A stretch of 64,000 bases of DNA from Lachnospiraceae bacterium (GCA_022647575.1 JALCKY010000001.1:806001-870000), one strand, 5' to 3'. Positions 57,126 through 64,000 are shown, numbered from the stretch's first letter. Notes: generated by a model from the letters alone, not told the origin. A program made the numbers and translations.

Positions 57126-57637
57126 GTTCCCGGGTCGACCCTTTCAGGGCTGAAGCCCAGATAGAAATCTTTTCCGCAGGTAAGCCCGCTGCCTTCTTCC
57201 AGGATCGGCCGAAGAAGTTCTTCCGTAGTGCCTGGATACGTAGTCGATTCCAGGACAACGATTGAACCCTTTTTTAAGTATTTTGCTATGGATTCAGCAG
57301 ATGCGCGGACATAGCTGATATCCGGTTCCTGATGCTTATCCAATGGTGTCGGGACACAGATGGCAACAAAATCAACCTCGCTGATTCTGCTGAAATCAGA
57401 AGTGGCACTCAGTTTTCCCTCTTTTACTAGTTTGGCCAGATCGGCATCGACCACATCGCCAATATAGTTCTTTCCGGCATTGACATTGTCAACTTTAAAC
57501 TGACGGATATCAAATCCGATTGTCCGGAACCCGGCCTTTGCTTTATCGACGGCAAGAGGCAGGCCGACATAACCCAGTCCCACAACTCCGGCCTTCAGGG
57601 TATGATCTTTTATTTTCTTCAGCAGCTCTCGTTTCAT
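57122..57637 (-). CDS. Nucleotide-sugar dehydrogenase (WbpA/WecC-like), N-terminal part
   Basis: 171 residues: VGVVGLGYVGLPLAVDKAKAG-type NAD loop (AGVVGLGYVGLPLAVDKAKA), GFDIRQFKVDNVNAGKNYIGD, FVAICVPTPLDKHQEPD, STTYPGTTEELLRPILE, LGFSPERVDPG, then a stop. The sequence resembles WbpA-type UDP-GlcNAc 6-dehydrogenase, which makes UDP-GlcNAcA, the first step toward diamino uronic acids. It is the first gene of the polysaccharide operon, with GGGAG before the ATG and a promoter about 30 bases upstream. Confidence 0.88.
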   Translation of the reverse strand: MKRELLKKIKDHTLKAGVVGLGYVGLPLAVDKAKAGFRTIGFDIRQFKVDNVNAGKNYIGDVVDADLAKLVKEGKLSATSDFSRISEVDFVAICVPTPLDKHQEPDISYVRASAESIAKYLKKGSIVVLESTTYPGTTEELLRPILEEGSGLTCGKDFYLGFSPERVDPGT

Positions 57638-57666
57638 GACTTTCTCCCGTAAAAATTAATTAATAT

Positions 57667-57695
57667 ATTATACCATAGACCCATTGATTTCGAAA
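57667..57695 (-). promoter_or_regulatory. Promoter of the polysaccharide operon
   Basis: Minus strand: TTTCGA (57690-57695), 17-bp spacer, extended -10 TGGTATAAT (hexamer 57667-57672), 29 bases before the first ATG. Confidence 0.6.
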
Positions 57696-57717
57696 GGAAA
57701 CTAATCCCTGCCTTCTC

Positions 57718-57761
57718 ACAAAAAGATACCGACATCGCCGGCAGAGCCGGCATGTCGGTAT
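57718..57761 (-). terminator. Terminator after degV gene
   Basis: Stem ATACCGACAT-C-GCCGGC / GCCGGC-ATGTCGGTAT with a one-base bulge and AGA loop; the minus strand continues ATCTTTTTGTG. It lies 20 bases past the DegV stop. Confidence 0.85.
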
Positions 57762-57780
57762 TTGAGATTTCTTCTTACTT

Positions 57781-58671
57781 TTATTCTGTTCGCATGTCAC
57801 CCATAAAATACAAAGCAACCGTGCCCGGTCCTGTATGGGCTCCGATGACGGTTCCGACAGAACTGATCCCGATTTCTCCCTTGATCTTCGGGAATTTTTC
57901 GTGCACCAGCTTCCGTACGGCTTCCGCATCCGCCATGCAGTCTGATTCGCTCAGATAGCATTTCCCGTCGTAATCATGGCCGTTCTGGACATGGTTCTCC
58001 ATTTCCTTCACCATTTCCTCAATGACCCTTCTCTTCATACGGACATTGCGTCTCGGATGGAGATGGCCTTCCGTGTCCATGTTCATCAGCGGGCAGATGT
58101 TGAGAACATTCCCGAAGGCAGCTGAAGCCCTGGAAATGCGCCCGCCTCTCCAGTAGCTTGTCAGATCCGTCGAGAAGAACCAGTGATGCAGAAGAAGCCT
58201 GTTCTTCTGGCCCCAGTCGTAAGTTTCTTCCAGTGTTTTTCCTTCATCCCTGAGATCTGCCAGATACTCCACCAGCATGCCGTAGCCGCCGGATGCTCCA
58301 AGTGAGTCTAAAATCATGATCTTTCGATCCGGATATTTATCTTCCAGAATATCCTTTGTCGCATTGGCTGAATTGATAGCTCCCGACAGGCCTGAGGATA
58401 ACGTGACATGAAGAATGTCTTTGCCCTCTTCCAGGATCGGCCGCCAGAGATCTTCATACTGACCTTCACTTGGCTGTGATGTCGTGGGCATCGCGCCATC
58501 CCGGATAGCCTGATAAAAATCCTTATATGAAATCGTCTGTCCGAGATCATCGTTGTATTCCGTGTCATTCATCCGGAAATGAAACATAAGATAGGGAATC
58601 TTTTTCGTTTCATAAAACTCCGGCTTGTGGTCCGATGTCGAGCAGCAGGTCAGTACAAATTTCGGTTCCAT
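57781..58671 (-). CDS. DegV family fatty-acid-binding protein
   Basis: A 296-residue two-domain DegV protein that binds a fatty acid: CCSTSDHKPEFYETKKIPYLMFHFRMND, the motif TSQPSEGQYEDLWRPILEEGKDILHVTLSSGLSGAINSA, and C-terminal ISSVGTVIGAHTGPGTVALYFMG. Relatives act with fatty-acid kinase (FakB) to phosphorylate exogenous fatty acids for phospholipid synthesis. No FakA is in the window. Ribosome site AAGGAGG. Confidence 0.93.
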   Translation of the reverse strand: MEPKFVLTCCSTSDHKPEFYETKKIPYLMFHFRMNDTEYNDDLGQTISYKDFYQAIRDGAMPTTSQPSEGQYEDLWRPILEEGKDILHVTLSSGLSGAINSANATKDILEDKYPDRKIMILDSLGASGGYGMLVEYLADLRDEGKTLEETYDWGQKNRLLLHHWFFSTDLTSYWRGGRISRASAAFGNVLNICPLMNMDTEGHLHPRRNVRMKRRVIEEMVKEMENHVQNGHDYDGKCYLSESDCMADAEAVRKLVHEKFPKIKGEIGISSVGTVIGAHTGPGTVALYFMGDMRTE

Positions 58672-58699
58672 GGAATCTCCTCCTTAAAAGAATGCTGTC

Positions 58700-59158
58700 T
58701 TATTTTCCCTGATAGTCTTTCTCAATCTGCGTAATCATGTCAATTCTTCTCTGATGTCTTCCGCCTTCGAATTCAGCATCGAAGAAAGCATCGACGATCA
58801 TCTTGGCCATTTCCGTTCCGACGACTCTGGAGCCCATCGCGATGATATTCGCATTGTTGTGTCTCTTCGTCATCATGGCCGTGTACGGTTCCGAGCATGC
58901 GCAGGCACGGATTCCCGGCACTTTATTGGCCGACAGCGAAATTCCGACACCTGTTCCGCAGATCAGGACTCCCTGGTCGACTTCACCTTTCATGATTGCT
59001 TCGGCGACTTTGCGTCCCGGCACCGGATAGTCATCCGTACGGTCATTCGGATCATCATTTCCGTAATTGACGCACTCATATCCTTTTTCGGTCAAATGCT
59101 CCATGAGTATCTTTTTCAGCTCAACGCCTGTATGGTCATTTCCAAATCCGATTTTCAT
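58700..59158 (-). CDS. rpiB: Ribose-5-phosphate isomerase B (RpiB/LacAB family)
   Basis: A 152-residue isomerase interconverting ribose 5-phosphate and ribulose 5-phosphate: KIGFGNDHTGVELKKILMEHL, GVLICGTGVGISLSANKVPGIRACACSEPYTAMMTKRHNNANIIAMGSRV, with the active-site Cys in ICGTG. I chose the ATG at 59158 because GGGAGG lies upstream; the longer frame from 59353 would overlap a terminator. Some family members act on allose or galactose 6-phosphate, so substrate is not certain. Confidence 0.93.
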   Translation of the reverse strand: MKIGFGNDHTGVELKKILMEHLTEKGYECVNYGNDDPNDRTDDYPVPGRKVAEAIMKGEVDQGVLICGTGVGISLSANKVPGIRACACSEPYTAMMTKRHNNANIIAMGSRVVGTEMAKMIVDAFFDAEFEGGRHQRRIDMITQIEKDYQGK

Positions 59159-59238
59159 TTTATCCTCCCGCAATCTGATACGAAACAGAGAATTTACTGT
59201 CTCATTTTCCGGCAGCATTCTTATTCTCACATAAGAAA

Positions 59239-59271
59239 CGGAGACTGTCAACATCCAGGTGACAGTCTCCG
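59239..59271 (-). terminator. Terminator after the aldehyde dehydrogenase / Cys-rich genes
   Basis: Perfect 12-bp stem CGGAGACTGTCA / TGACAGTCTCCG, 9-base loop; on the minus strand TTTCTTAT follows. It lies 31 bases beyond the Cys-rich gene stop. Confidence 0.8.
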
Positions 59272-59301
59272 CTGATTGTTCCCCGTCTTCCAGACAGGTG
59301 C

Positions 59302-59493
59302 TCAGTTTTTTTTCTCGAAGAGCGGATAGCCGTTTTCTTCTCCGCATTCGCATGGAAGAACCGTCTTTCTCTGATTCTTCATATCCTCTTCATCCACCCA
59401 GTCCAGAGAGCATCCGCTGCCGGCTGCCCGGGCACATTTGGGATATTTCATGCATTCCCAGTTATAGCAGAGCCGGTCCGGTCTTTCGTTCAT
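59302..59493 (-). CDS. Small Cys-rich protein downstream of aldehyde dehydrogenase
   Basis: A 63-residue protein with six Cys: CYNWECMKYPKC, SGCSLDW and PCECGEENG. The pattern suggests a metal- or iron-sulfur-binding mini-protein. It starts 3 bases after the aldehyde dehydrogenase stop, whose last codons supply its GGAG site, so the two are co-translated, and a strong terminator follows. I do not recognise the family. It could be a redox partner of the dehydrogenase. Confidence 0.7.
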   Translation of the reverse strand: MNERPDRLCYNWECMKYPKCARAAGSGCSLDWVDEEDMKNQRKTVLPCECGEENGYPLFEKKN

Positions 59494-59496
59494 GCC

Positions 59497-60222
59497 TCAT
59501 TTCTCCGGATAGAATCCTGACGGAGCTTCGGACAGGTTAATCATGATGTTCTTCATCTGCGTGTAATGTTCCAGTATGACCTTGTGCGTCTCGCGCCCGA
59601 TTCCGGAATTCTTGTAGCCGCCGAAAGGTGCTCCTTCCGGAATGGAATTATAGGTATTGACCCACATGCGGCCTGTTTCGACAGCGCGGGAGACACGGAT
59701 TGCCCGGTTGATGTCTCTGGTCCAGACAGCTCCGCCCAGACCGTAGGTGCTGTCATTTGCCATCCGGATGACATCCTCTTCATCCTTGAATTTGATGACG
59801 ACCGCTACCGGCCCGAATATCTCTTCCTGGGCCACGCGCATGTCATTCGTGACATTCGTCAGAAGCGTCGGTGCCATGAAGCATCCTTTGTCATAGATGC
59901 CGCCGGTCAGACGCTTCCCTCCGCATGCAGCGACCGTCGCTCCTTCTTTCTTGCCGATTTCAATGTAGCTCAGGATCTTCTGGACCTGACGCTCATTGAT
60001 CTGAGAACCCATCTGTGTCGCCTTGTTCAGCCACGGGTCTCCGACCGTCACGCTGTTGAAGCGTTTCCGGACCGCTTCTTCCACGAATTTGTCGTAAATT
60101 CCTTCCTGGACAAATACCCGGGAGCCCGCGCAGCAGACCTGGCCCTGATTGAACAGGATGCCCAGCTGAAGGCCGTCCATCGCCATGTCCCATTTGCAGT
60201 CATCAAAGAAAATGTTGGCTGA
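59497..60222 (-). CDS. Aldehyde dehydrogenase, C-terminal part (after second frameshift)
   Basis: 241 residues from SANIFFDDCKWDMAMDGLQ. It holds the catalytic Cys in FNQGQVCCAGSRVF, the NAD-binding and catalytic C-terminal motifs EEIFGPVAVVIKF, NDSTYGLGGAVWT and PFGGYKNSGIGRE, and the usual family end. It continues the middle part after one extra base at 60223. An internal ATG at 60186 lies past the first 13 residues. Confidence 0.88.
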   Translation of the reverse strand, partial: SANIFFDDCKWDMAMDGLQLGILFNQGQVCCAGSRVFVQEGIYDKFVEEAVRKRFNSVTVGDPWLNKATQMGSQINERQVQKILSYIEIGKKEGATVAACGGKRLTGGIYDKGCFMAPTLLTNVTNDMRVAQEEIFGPVAVVIKFKDEEDVIRMANDSTYGLGGAVWTRDINRAIRVSRAVETGRMWVNTYNSIPEGAPFGGYKNSGIGRETHKVILEHYTQMKNIMINLSEAPSGFYPEK

Positions 60223-60448
60223 CTTTGCCGCCGAGTTCCAGTGTTGCCGGAATCAGCTTCTCAGCCGCAGCGGAAGCAACTTTCAGTCCGACTTCTGTGG
60301 AGCCTGTAAAGGCAAGCTTGCGGAATCCTTTGTTGTCCAGCATATACTGTCCGGATTTTGATCCGGATCCGGTTACGACATTAAAGACGCCTGCCGGAAT
60401 CACATCCTGCACCAGACGTGCAAATTCCAGGATGGACAGCGGAGTATC
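60203..60448 (-). CDS. Aldehyde dehydrogenase, middle part (between two frameshifts)
   Basis: 81 codons in a third frame: DTPLSILEFARLVQDVIPAGVFNVVTGSG, FTGSTEVG (NAD-binding) and the motif with the general-base Glu, LELGGK, after which the frame is lost. Joined to the flanking parts it rebuilds a normal family sequence. Confidence 0.8.
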   Translation of the reverse strand, partial: DTPLSILEFARLVQDVIPAGVFNVVTGSGSKSGQYMLDNKGFRKLAFTGSTEVGLKVASAAAEKLIPATLELGGKVSQHFL

Positions 60449-60992
60449 GGATCGACGGCTTGATGACCGTGCAGTCTCCGGCAGCCAGAACCGGTGCCAG
60501 CTTCCATGCCGCCATCAGGAACGGGAAGTTCCAGGGAACGATCTGCCCGACGACACCGATCGGCTCCCGCAGGATCAGGCTCAGCGTATCATTCCCGAGC
60601 ATATTCGCGGAGCCTTCCTCATCCAGGATGCATCCTGCAAAATAGCGGAAATGCGCGGCAGACATCGGGACATCGATGGCCATGGTCTCGCGGATCGGTT
60701 TCCCGTTATCCATGGATTCCACCTGAGCCAGGAATTCCGTGTTCTCATCTATGATATCCGCGATTTTATTAAGGATCTTTGCCCTTTCCGCAGCAGGAAC
60801 CAGTTTCCATTTCAGAAAAGCTTTCTGCGCCGCTTTTACGGCTTTATCCACATCTTTCTCCGTAGCCTGCGGAACAGATGCCAGCACGGCTCCCGTAGCC
60901 GGTGATTTTGTCGTAAATACTGCCTTGTCCGAAGCTTCTGTCCATTTTCCGCCGATAAACATCCTGTAGCTTTTCTGGATTTTTGCTTTCAT
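60381..60992 (-). CDS. Aldehyde dehydrogenase (NAD-dependent), N-terminal part
   Basis: The first 180 residues of an aldehyde dehydrogenase of about 498 residues, which would oxidise an aldehyde to the acid with NAD(P): SYRMFIGGKWTEASDKAVF, NPATG-like KSPATGAVLASVPQATEKDV, REPIGVVGQIVPWNFPFLMAAWKLAPVLAAGDCTVIKPS. I chose the ATG at 60992 (GGGGG upstream). The true reading changes frame after KPS at about 60450. A terminator-like hairpin with an 11-T run lies 21 bases upstream of the start. Substrate unknown; it resembles the betaine/AldA-like group. Confidence 0.88.
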   Translation of the reverse strand: MKAKIQKSYRMFIGGKWTEASDKAVFTTKSPATGAVLASVPQATEKDVDKAVKAAQKAFLKWKLVPAAERAKILNKIADIIDENTEFLAQVESMDNGKPIRETMAIDVPMSAAHFRYFAGCILDEEGSANMLGNDTLSLILREPIGVVGQIVPWNFPFLMAAWKLAPVLAAGDCTVIKPSIRYSAVHPGICTSGAGCDSGRRL

Positions 60993-61009
60993 CCAAATGC
61001 CCCCTTTCG

Positions 61010-61061
61010 GCAAAAAAAAAAACCGTTCCCTGCCCTCCGTTCTTCACGGATGGCCGGAACG
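61010..61061 (-). terminator. Terminator/attenuator in the aldehyde dehydrogenase leader
   Basis: Interrupted stem CGTTCC-GCC-CCGT (61024-61040) against ACGG-GGC-GGAACG (61046-61061), followed on the minus strand by eleven T and then the ribosome site of the dehydrogenase. It is too close to the gene to be the end of another transcript (no minus-strand gene upstream until 61530, which has its own terminator), so it may be an attenuator. Confidence 0.6.
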
Positions 61062-61107
61062 ATCCTGCGCCATCCTCATTTTCGAATGGCATTTTCATTA
61101 CAGCCCC

Positions 61108-61136
61108 ATCTTAGATCCGATGCCATGAAAAAACAA
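61108..61136 (-). promoter_or_regulatory. Possible promoter of the aldehyde dehydrogenase gene
   Basis: Minus strand: TTGTTT (61131-61136), 17-bp spacer, TAAGAT (61108-61113). It would give a leader of about 110 bases containing the attenuator. Confidence 0.4.
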
Positions 61137-61144
61137 GCATTTCC

Positions 61145-61173
61145 TTGACTTTATTCCCTGATTCCTGTATATT
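61145..61173 (+). promoter_or_regulatory. tRNA-Cys promoter
   Basis: TTGACT (61145-61150), 17-bp spacer, TATATT (61168-61173), 31 bases before the tRNA. Confidence 0.8.
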
Positions 61174-61204
61174 TATTGATGCGTCTTGTATCGTTTTTCC
61201 ATAC

Positions 61205-61275
61205 GGCGCCTTAGCCAAGCGGTAAGGCACGGGTCTGCAAAACCCTTATCCCCGGTCCGATTCCGGGAGGCGCCT
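61205..61275 (+). tRNA. tRNA-Cys (GCA)
   Basis: A 71-base cloverleaf: acceptor GGCGCCT (61205-61211) pairs with AGGCGCC (61268-61274); discriminator T (U73, a tRNA-Cys identity element); D arm with GCC/GGC; anticodon loop CTGCAAA with GCA; T arm CCCCGG/TCCGATT/CCGGG. CCA is not encoded. It closely resembles B. subtilis tRNA-Cys. Confidence 0.95.
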
Positions 61276-61282
61276 CTTTCAG

Positions 61283-61311
61283 GAAGTCCGGAACTCCGGG
61301 CTTCTTTTTTT
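61283..61311 (+). terminator. Terminator of tRNA-Cys
   Basis: GAAGTCCGG / CCGGGCTTC stem with AACT loop, then seven T, starting 7 bases past the tRNA. Confidence 0.9.
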
Positions 61312-61316
61312 GCATC

Positions 61317-61344
61317 AAAAAGCCGCCTGGTAGGCGGCGGCTTT
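61317..61344 (-). terminator. Terminator of the GT-C membrane protein gene
   Basis: AAAGCCGCC / GGCGGCTTT stem with an 8-base loop; on the minus strand T follows. It lies about 190 bases beyond the stop of the gene at 61530-63245. Confidence 0.65.
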
Positions 61345-61529
61345 CTGAACTTATTAAGTTGGGGGGGAAGGAATAAATTTGAAGAAAATTCTTTGGTACT
61401 GTCCTTTGCTTTATCGATCTTACAAGACATATGATACTGCCGGTCTGTGAACACTTTGTGTTCAACTTTTGCATCTTCTGTGAAAAATCGCAAGTCACAG
61501 AAAATCATGTCCGCTTTACAGGATACTGT

Positions 61530-63245
61530 TTATTTCGTCCGTCCGAAAATCGAATCCATGCTTCCGTAGAGCTGCGGATCGTAGAGAATGGGAATATCCT
61601 TCTCTTCTGCAATCGTTTTCCTGACATAGATCGGCACGTAGCCATAGAAATAAGACGCTTTCCAGATAAAGGTATAGGGGATTTCGGCAACCAGCACGTA
61701 GTCCGATTCCGTCACGGTCTGGTCCGGATACAGCTCGCTGAAATCAACCATTCCGATCACGACATCCGGTTTCCCCGCTTTTCTCCATGCGCGGTAATTT
61801 TCTTCATTTTCCTCATCGGTCGTATAGACATGCGTATCATAGCTGACGTGGCTGCGTAGGACGTTCACATTATAGACAATATCCCTTTTGAAATAAGGCA
61901 GATAGCAGATAGCGTAGGAAATCTCGTTGGTGTCCCCGCTCTCCCAGCTTGTCATGATCTTGTTCTTCTGCAGACCGTATTTCGTAATGAATTCATACAC
62001 GCCGCGCCCGTAGCCGTAGCGCAGGTTGACTTCGTTGATGGCCGAGCAGACGCTGAAGGCAAATGTAATCGCAAGGGAAAGTACCAGGGAGTAAACAGAA
62101 ATCTTTTTGACGGCTTTCCGGACAGCCGGCTTCAGAAGCCTCTTCATCCTCCCGCGGTCAAAATCCAGCACCCTTTCTTTTTCCTTCTTCGTATACAGGC
62201 ATACCCAGAACCAGAAGACAAGGAAGACATAGACCAGTCCGATGTGATGCATGTAAATATACACGAAGGCACAGAAAAGCGAGAAAATGACAGCCGGTAC
62301 GGTCAGCAGCAGCATTCTCTTCTTCCGGTATCCGTAATACAGCAGGATGGCTGCCATGAAAAGCCCGATCAGGATTTCGGCCGCCATGATCCAGGGATTG
62401 AACTTGTAACGGTTGAGGAGCGTATAGCTGCCGATGGAATCACCGAACGCCGATTCAACCGGAAGCCCGAATAAGTTGTAAATAAACATGAGAACCGGAC
62501 TGTTGTCGTCCGACATCTTTTCAATGGCATACGTATCGCTGCGCGGCAGAATCTCCGCGACAAGTGCCAGAAGATAAGCCAGCAAAAGCAGCATTCTCCG
62601 GAACAGGCGGCCCTTCAGAAAGGCTTTGATTCTTTCCTTCAGCGGTCCTCTCATGGCGTACAGGGTTTCCAGAAGCCATACGAGCCCCAGTGATGCTCCG
62701 AAAATCAGGCCGTAGGCACAGGTTGAGGACAGAAAGGCGATGCAGAGCGCAAACCGTCCCGGCTGCCGCCGGCGTTTCGGATAGGCAAGTGCTGTCAGGA
62801 AAAATGCCAGGATCATAAGACCGTAAGGTCTTGCGATGACTGCGTACTGATAAAAGAAATAATACGTAAACGGCAGGATGATCCGGACGATTCTGGGAAA
62901 CGGCGATTTGAAAATCAGAAGAGCCATCGCCAGGGCAGCAATAGATACCGAAATGATTTTCAGCGACAGTTCATAGGGAGCCCCGAGATTGGCTAACGGA
63001 TAAAGAATCAGATACCAGAGAGGCGGATGCCCTTCGTAATGCGGAATCGTAAAGAAAATGTCATAAAGGGTCGCATCGCGGGCAATGAGCCAGGCCTGTG
63101 CTTCATCAAACCACGGTTCATGAAAAGCTGAAAGAACGGCGGCTGATGCAACATAGAGCAGAAATGCAGCTTTCTCAGCTGCTCCGCTTTTCCGGGAATT
63201 GAATGTGCTTAAAGCAGCACGGGCTTTCTTCAGAATTTTATCCAT
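61530..63245 (-). CDS. GT-C fold membrane glycosyltransferase-like protein
   Basis: A 571-residue membrane protein with about ten helices. The first extracellular loop holds HEPWFDEAQAWLIARDAT, the acidic DE motif of dolichyl- or polyprenyl-phosphate-sugar mannosyltransferases and ArnT, and IPHYEGHPPLWYLILYPLA follows. A C-terminal soluble domain (about 420-571) ends in DPQLYGSMDSIFGRTK. Probably transfers sugar from a lipid carrier to a surface glycan. No ribosome site; TGCTATAAT lies 11 bases before the ATG, leaving a leader of only about 5 bases. Confidence 0.8.
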   Translation of the reverse strand: MDKILKKARAALSTFNSRKSGAAEKAAFLLYVASAAVLSAFHEPWFDEAQAWLIARDATLYDIFFTIPHYEGHPPLWYLILYPLANLGAPYELSLKIISVSIAALAMALLIFKSPFPRIVRIILPFTYYFFYQYAVIARPYGLMILAFFLTALAYPKRRRQPGRFALCIAFLSSTCAYGLIFGASLGLVWLLETLYAMRGPLKERIKAFLKGRLFRRMLLLLAYLLALVAEILPRSDTYAIEKMSDDNSPVLMFIYNLFGLPVESAFGDSIGSYTLLNRYKFNPWIMAAEILIGLFMAAILLYYGYRKKRMLLLTVPAVIFSLFCAFVYIYMHHIGLVYVFLVFWFWVCLYTKKEKERVLDFDRGRMKRLLKPAVRKAVKKISVYSLVLSLAITFAFSVCSAINEVNLRYGYGRGVYEFITKYGLQKNKIMTSWESGDTNEISYAICYLPYFKRDIVYNVNVLRSHVSYDTHVYTTDEENEENYRAWRKAGKPDVVIGMVDFSELYPDQTVTESDYVLVAEIPYTFIWKASYFYGYVPIYVRKTIAEEKDIPILYDPQLYGSMDSIFGRTK

Positions 63246-63337
63246 AACAAAGGCATATTATAGCACAAAACTTCTGAAAGAAATGTGAAATTTCTGTGGA
63301 ATTCCGGCCGTCGCAGTCAGGACCCGGAAAAACGCAG

Positions 63338-63364
63338 AAAAAGACCGCTGCCGAAACAGCGGTC
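63338..63364 (-). terminator. Terminator of the oligopeptide-binding protein gene
   Basis: Perfect 8-bp stem GACCGCTG/CAGCGGTC with 6-base loop; five T follow on the minus strand. It lies 31 bases beyond the stop. Confidence 0.85.
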
Positions 63365-63395
63365 CTCTGTTTTTCTGTCTGTGAAGCTGTAAAAC

Positions 63396-64000
63396 TTAGG
63401 AAGCGCTGGACGTGGATGCCGCAGCTTCTGATGCCGTCTTGCCGAACTGGCAGTCGTTGTTGCCGGACTCGGTTACCCACATCTCAAGCATGTTGATCGG
63501 GTCATTGAAGTCAGCGAGCCAGCCTTCACGTGCGAAGTCGAAGTTGCCGCTCTTTCTCTCTTCCAGGAAGACATTCCAGTCTTCAGACTGAATCGTCATG
63601 TTGATGCCGATTGCTCCGAAGTCCTGCTGCATTGCTTCTGCAACTGCAACATGGCCTGTGCCGTTGTTGGTCAGGTACTCGATGGAAATCGGGGTTGAGG
63701 AATCCAGCATGCCGTCATCGCCGAACTTGTATCCGGCTGCCTTCAGAAGGGTACGTGCTTCCTCAAGGGTTGCATCCGTATCATCTGTGATGGCCTTGAC
63801 GTCATAGTAAGCATTTGCGTTCTCATCTGCCTTGAAGACTCCGCCGTTGCCGTCCGCCATACCGATCGGGATGAAGGAGTTAGCCGGCTTCTGGCCTGTC
63901 TGGCCGATGTTGTCGCAGATGTACTGACGATCGATCAGGATGCAGAATGCCTTGCGCATGCAGGCTGCTTCTTCAGCTGTCTTGCCTTCGAAAAGTTTGC
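63396..64000 (-). CDS. Oligopeptide ABC transporter substrate-binding protein, C-terminal part, 5' end beyond window
   Basis: The visible 200 residues belong to the SBP_bac_5 family: MRKAFCILIDRQYICDNIGQTGQKPANSFIPIGM, LLKAAGYKFGDDGM, SIEYLTNNGTGHVAVAEAMQQDF, INMTIQSEDWNVFLEERKSGNFDFAREGWLADFNDPINMLEMWVTESGNND. It normally delivers peptides to an Opp/Dpp permease. The end is unusual: instead of the roughly 90-residue closing lobe it stops after NNDCQFGKTASEAAASTSSAS, a low-complexity tail like the linkers after lipoprotein signals. The start lies outside the window. Confidence 0.85.
   Translation of the reverse strand, partial: KLFEGKTAEEAACMRKAFCILIDRQYICDNIGQTGQKPANSFIPIGMADGNGGVFKADENANAYYDVKAITDDTDATLEEARTLLKAAGYKFGDDGMLDSSTPISIEYLTNNGTGHVAVAEAMQQDFGAIGINMTIQSEDWNVFLEERKSGNFDFAREGWLADFNDPINMLEMWVTESGNNDCQFGKTASEAAASTSSAS

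Noticed and set aside
60844-61098. 84-codon minus-strand frame starting in the aldehyde dehydrogenase leader
   Set aside because: It passes through the attenuator hairpin and T-run and overlaps the dehydrogenase out of frame; no good ribosome site.
61173-61508. 111-codon minus-strand frame over tRNA-Cys
   Set aside because: It reads through a tRNA and two terminators and has no similarity to a protein family I know.

Overview
The window looks like chromosomal DNA from a strictly anaerobic, low-to-mid-GC member of the Bacillota (Clostridia or Erysipelotrichia type). Evidence: an NADH-linked [FeFe] hydrogenase, class 3 fructose bisphosphatase, an F-type flavodiiron protein with short-spaced rubredoxin, Ddl/MurF/MurI cell-wall genes with no outer-membrane genes, lipoprotein signal peptides, a B. 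subtilis-like tRNA-Cys, and strong AGGAGG ribosome binding sites in front of most genes. I cannot name the species.

Layout. 1-6.3 kb (minus): end of an AlbA_2-domain protein, guaA, a cytoplasmic alpha-amylase, a nitroreductase and fbp. 6.4-15.1 kb: a divergent hydrogen block. On the minus strand hydC, an ATPase, a [2Fe-2S] protein, hydB and hydA encode an NADH-linked [FeFe] hydrogenase. On the plus strand a separate operon encodes two DRTGG-type proteins, an RsbW-like ATPase, a hydrogenase-like protein with altered active-site loops and a PHP-domain protein; I read it as a candidate hydrogen-sensing or signalling unit. 15.2-22.7 kb: aquaporin, a polysaccharide deacetylase, the ispE-gntR-murI-DUF1934 operon, a small double-glycine-leader peptide and an acyltransferase. 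23.0-27.1 kb (minus): mntP-like, LUD, DUF3343, ddl, murF. 27.1-33.2 kb (minus): TetR regulator, MMPL transporter and a 1000-residue heptad-repeat lipoprotein. 33.4-36.7 kb (plus): a repeat-rich beta-helix lipoprotein, a C39-like cysteine peptidase candidate and a charged LEA-like protein. 36.8-40.3 kb (minus): mscL with a zinc ribbon, a sigma-like protein, and the flavodiiron fusion broken by a frameshift.

40.4-57.7 kb (minus) is a cell-surface polysaccharide locus: nucleotide-sugar dehydrogenase, CapE/F/G (UDP-L-FucNAc synthesis), Wzx flippase, four GT4 glycosyltransferases, the initiating sugar phosphotransferase, and a WbpG-HisH-HisF trio that would add an acetamidino group to a sugar. No Wzy polymerase was recognised. 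57.8-64 kb: DegV, rpiB, an aldehyde dehydrogenase with a small Cys-rich partner, tRNA-Cys, a GT-C membrane glycosyltransferase and the end of an oligopeptide-binding protein.

Three patterns cut across the map. First, two convergent intergenic regions of about 310 bp are each filled by a long imperfect palindrome with a terminator at the centre. Second, three genes lack a Shine-Dalgarno sequence and have a -10 hexamer exactly 6 bp before ATG, suggesting leaderless mRNAs. Third, five single-base frameshifts and one in-frame TGA interrupt otherwise intact genes between 38.9 and 60.5 kb; these are either assembly indels or real gene decay.
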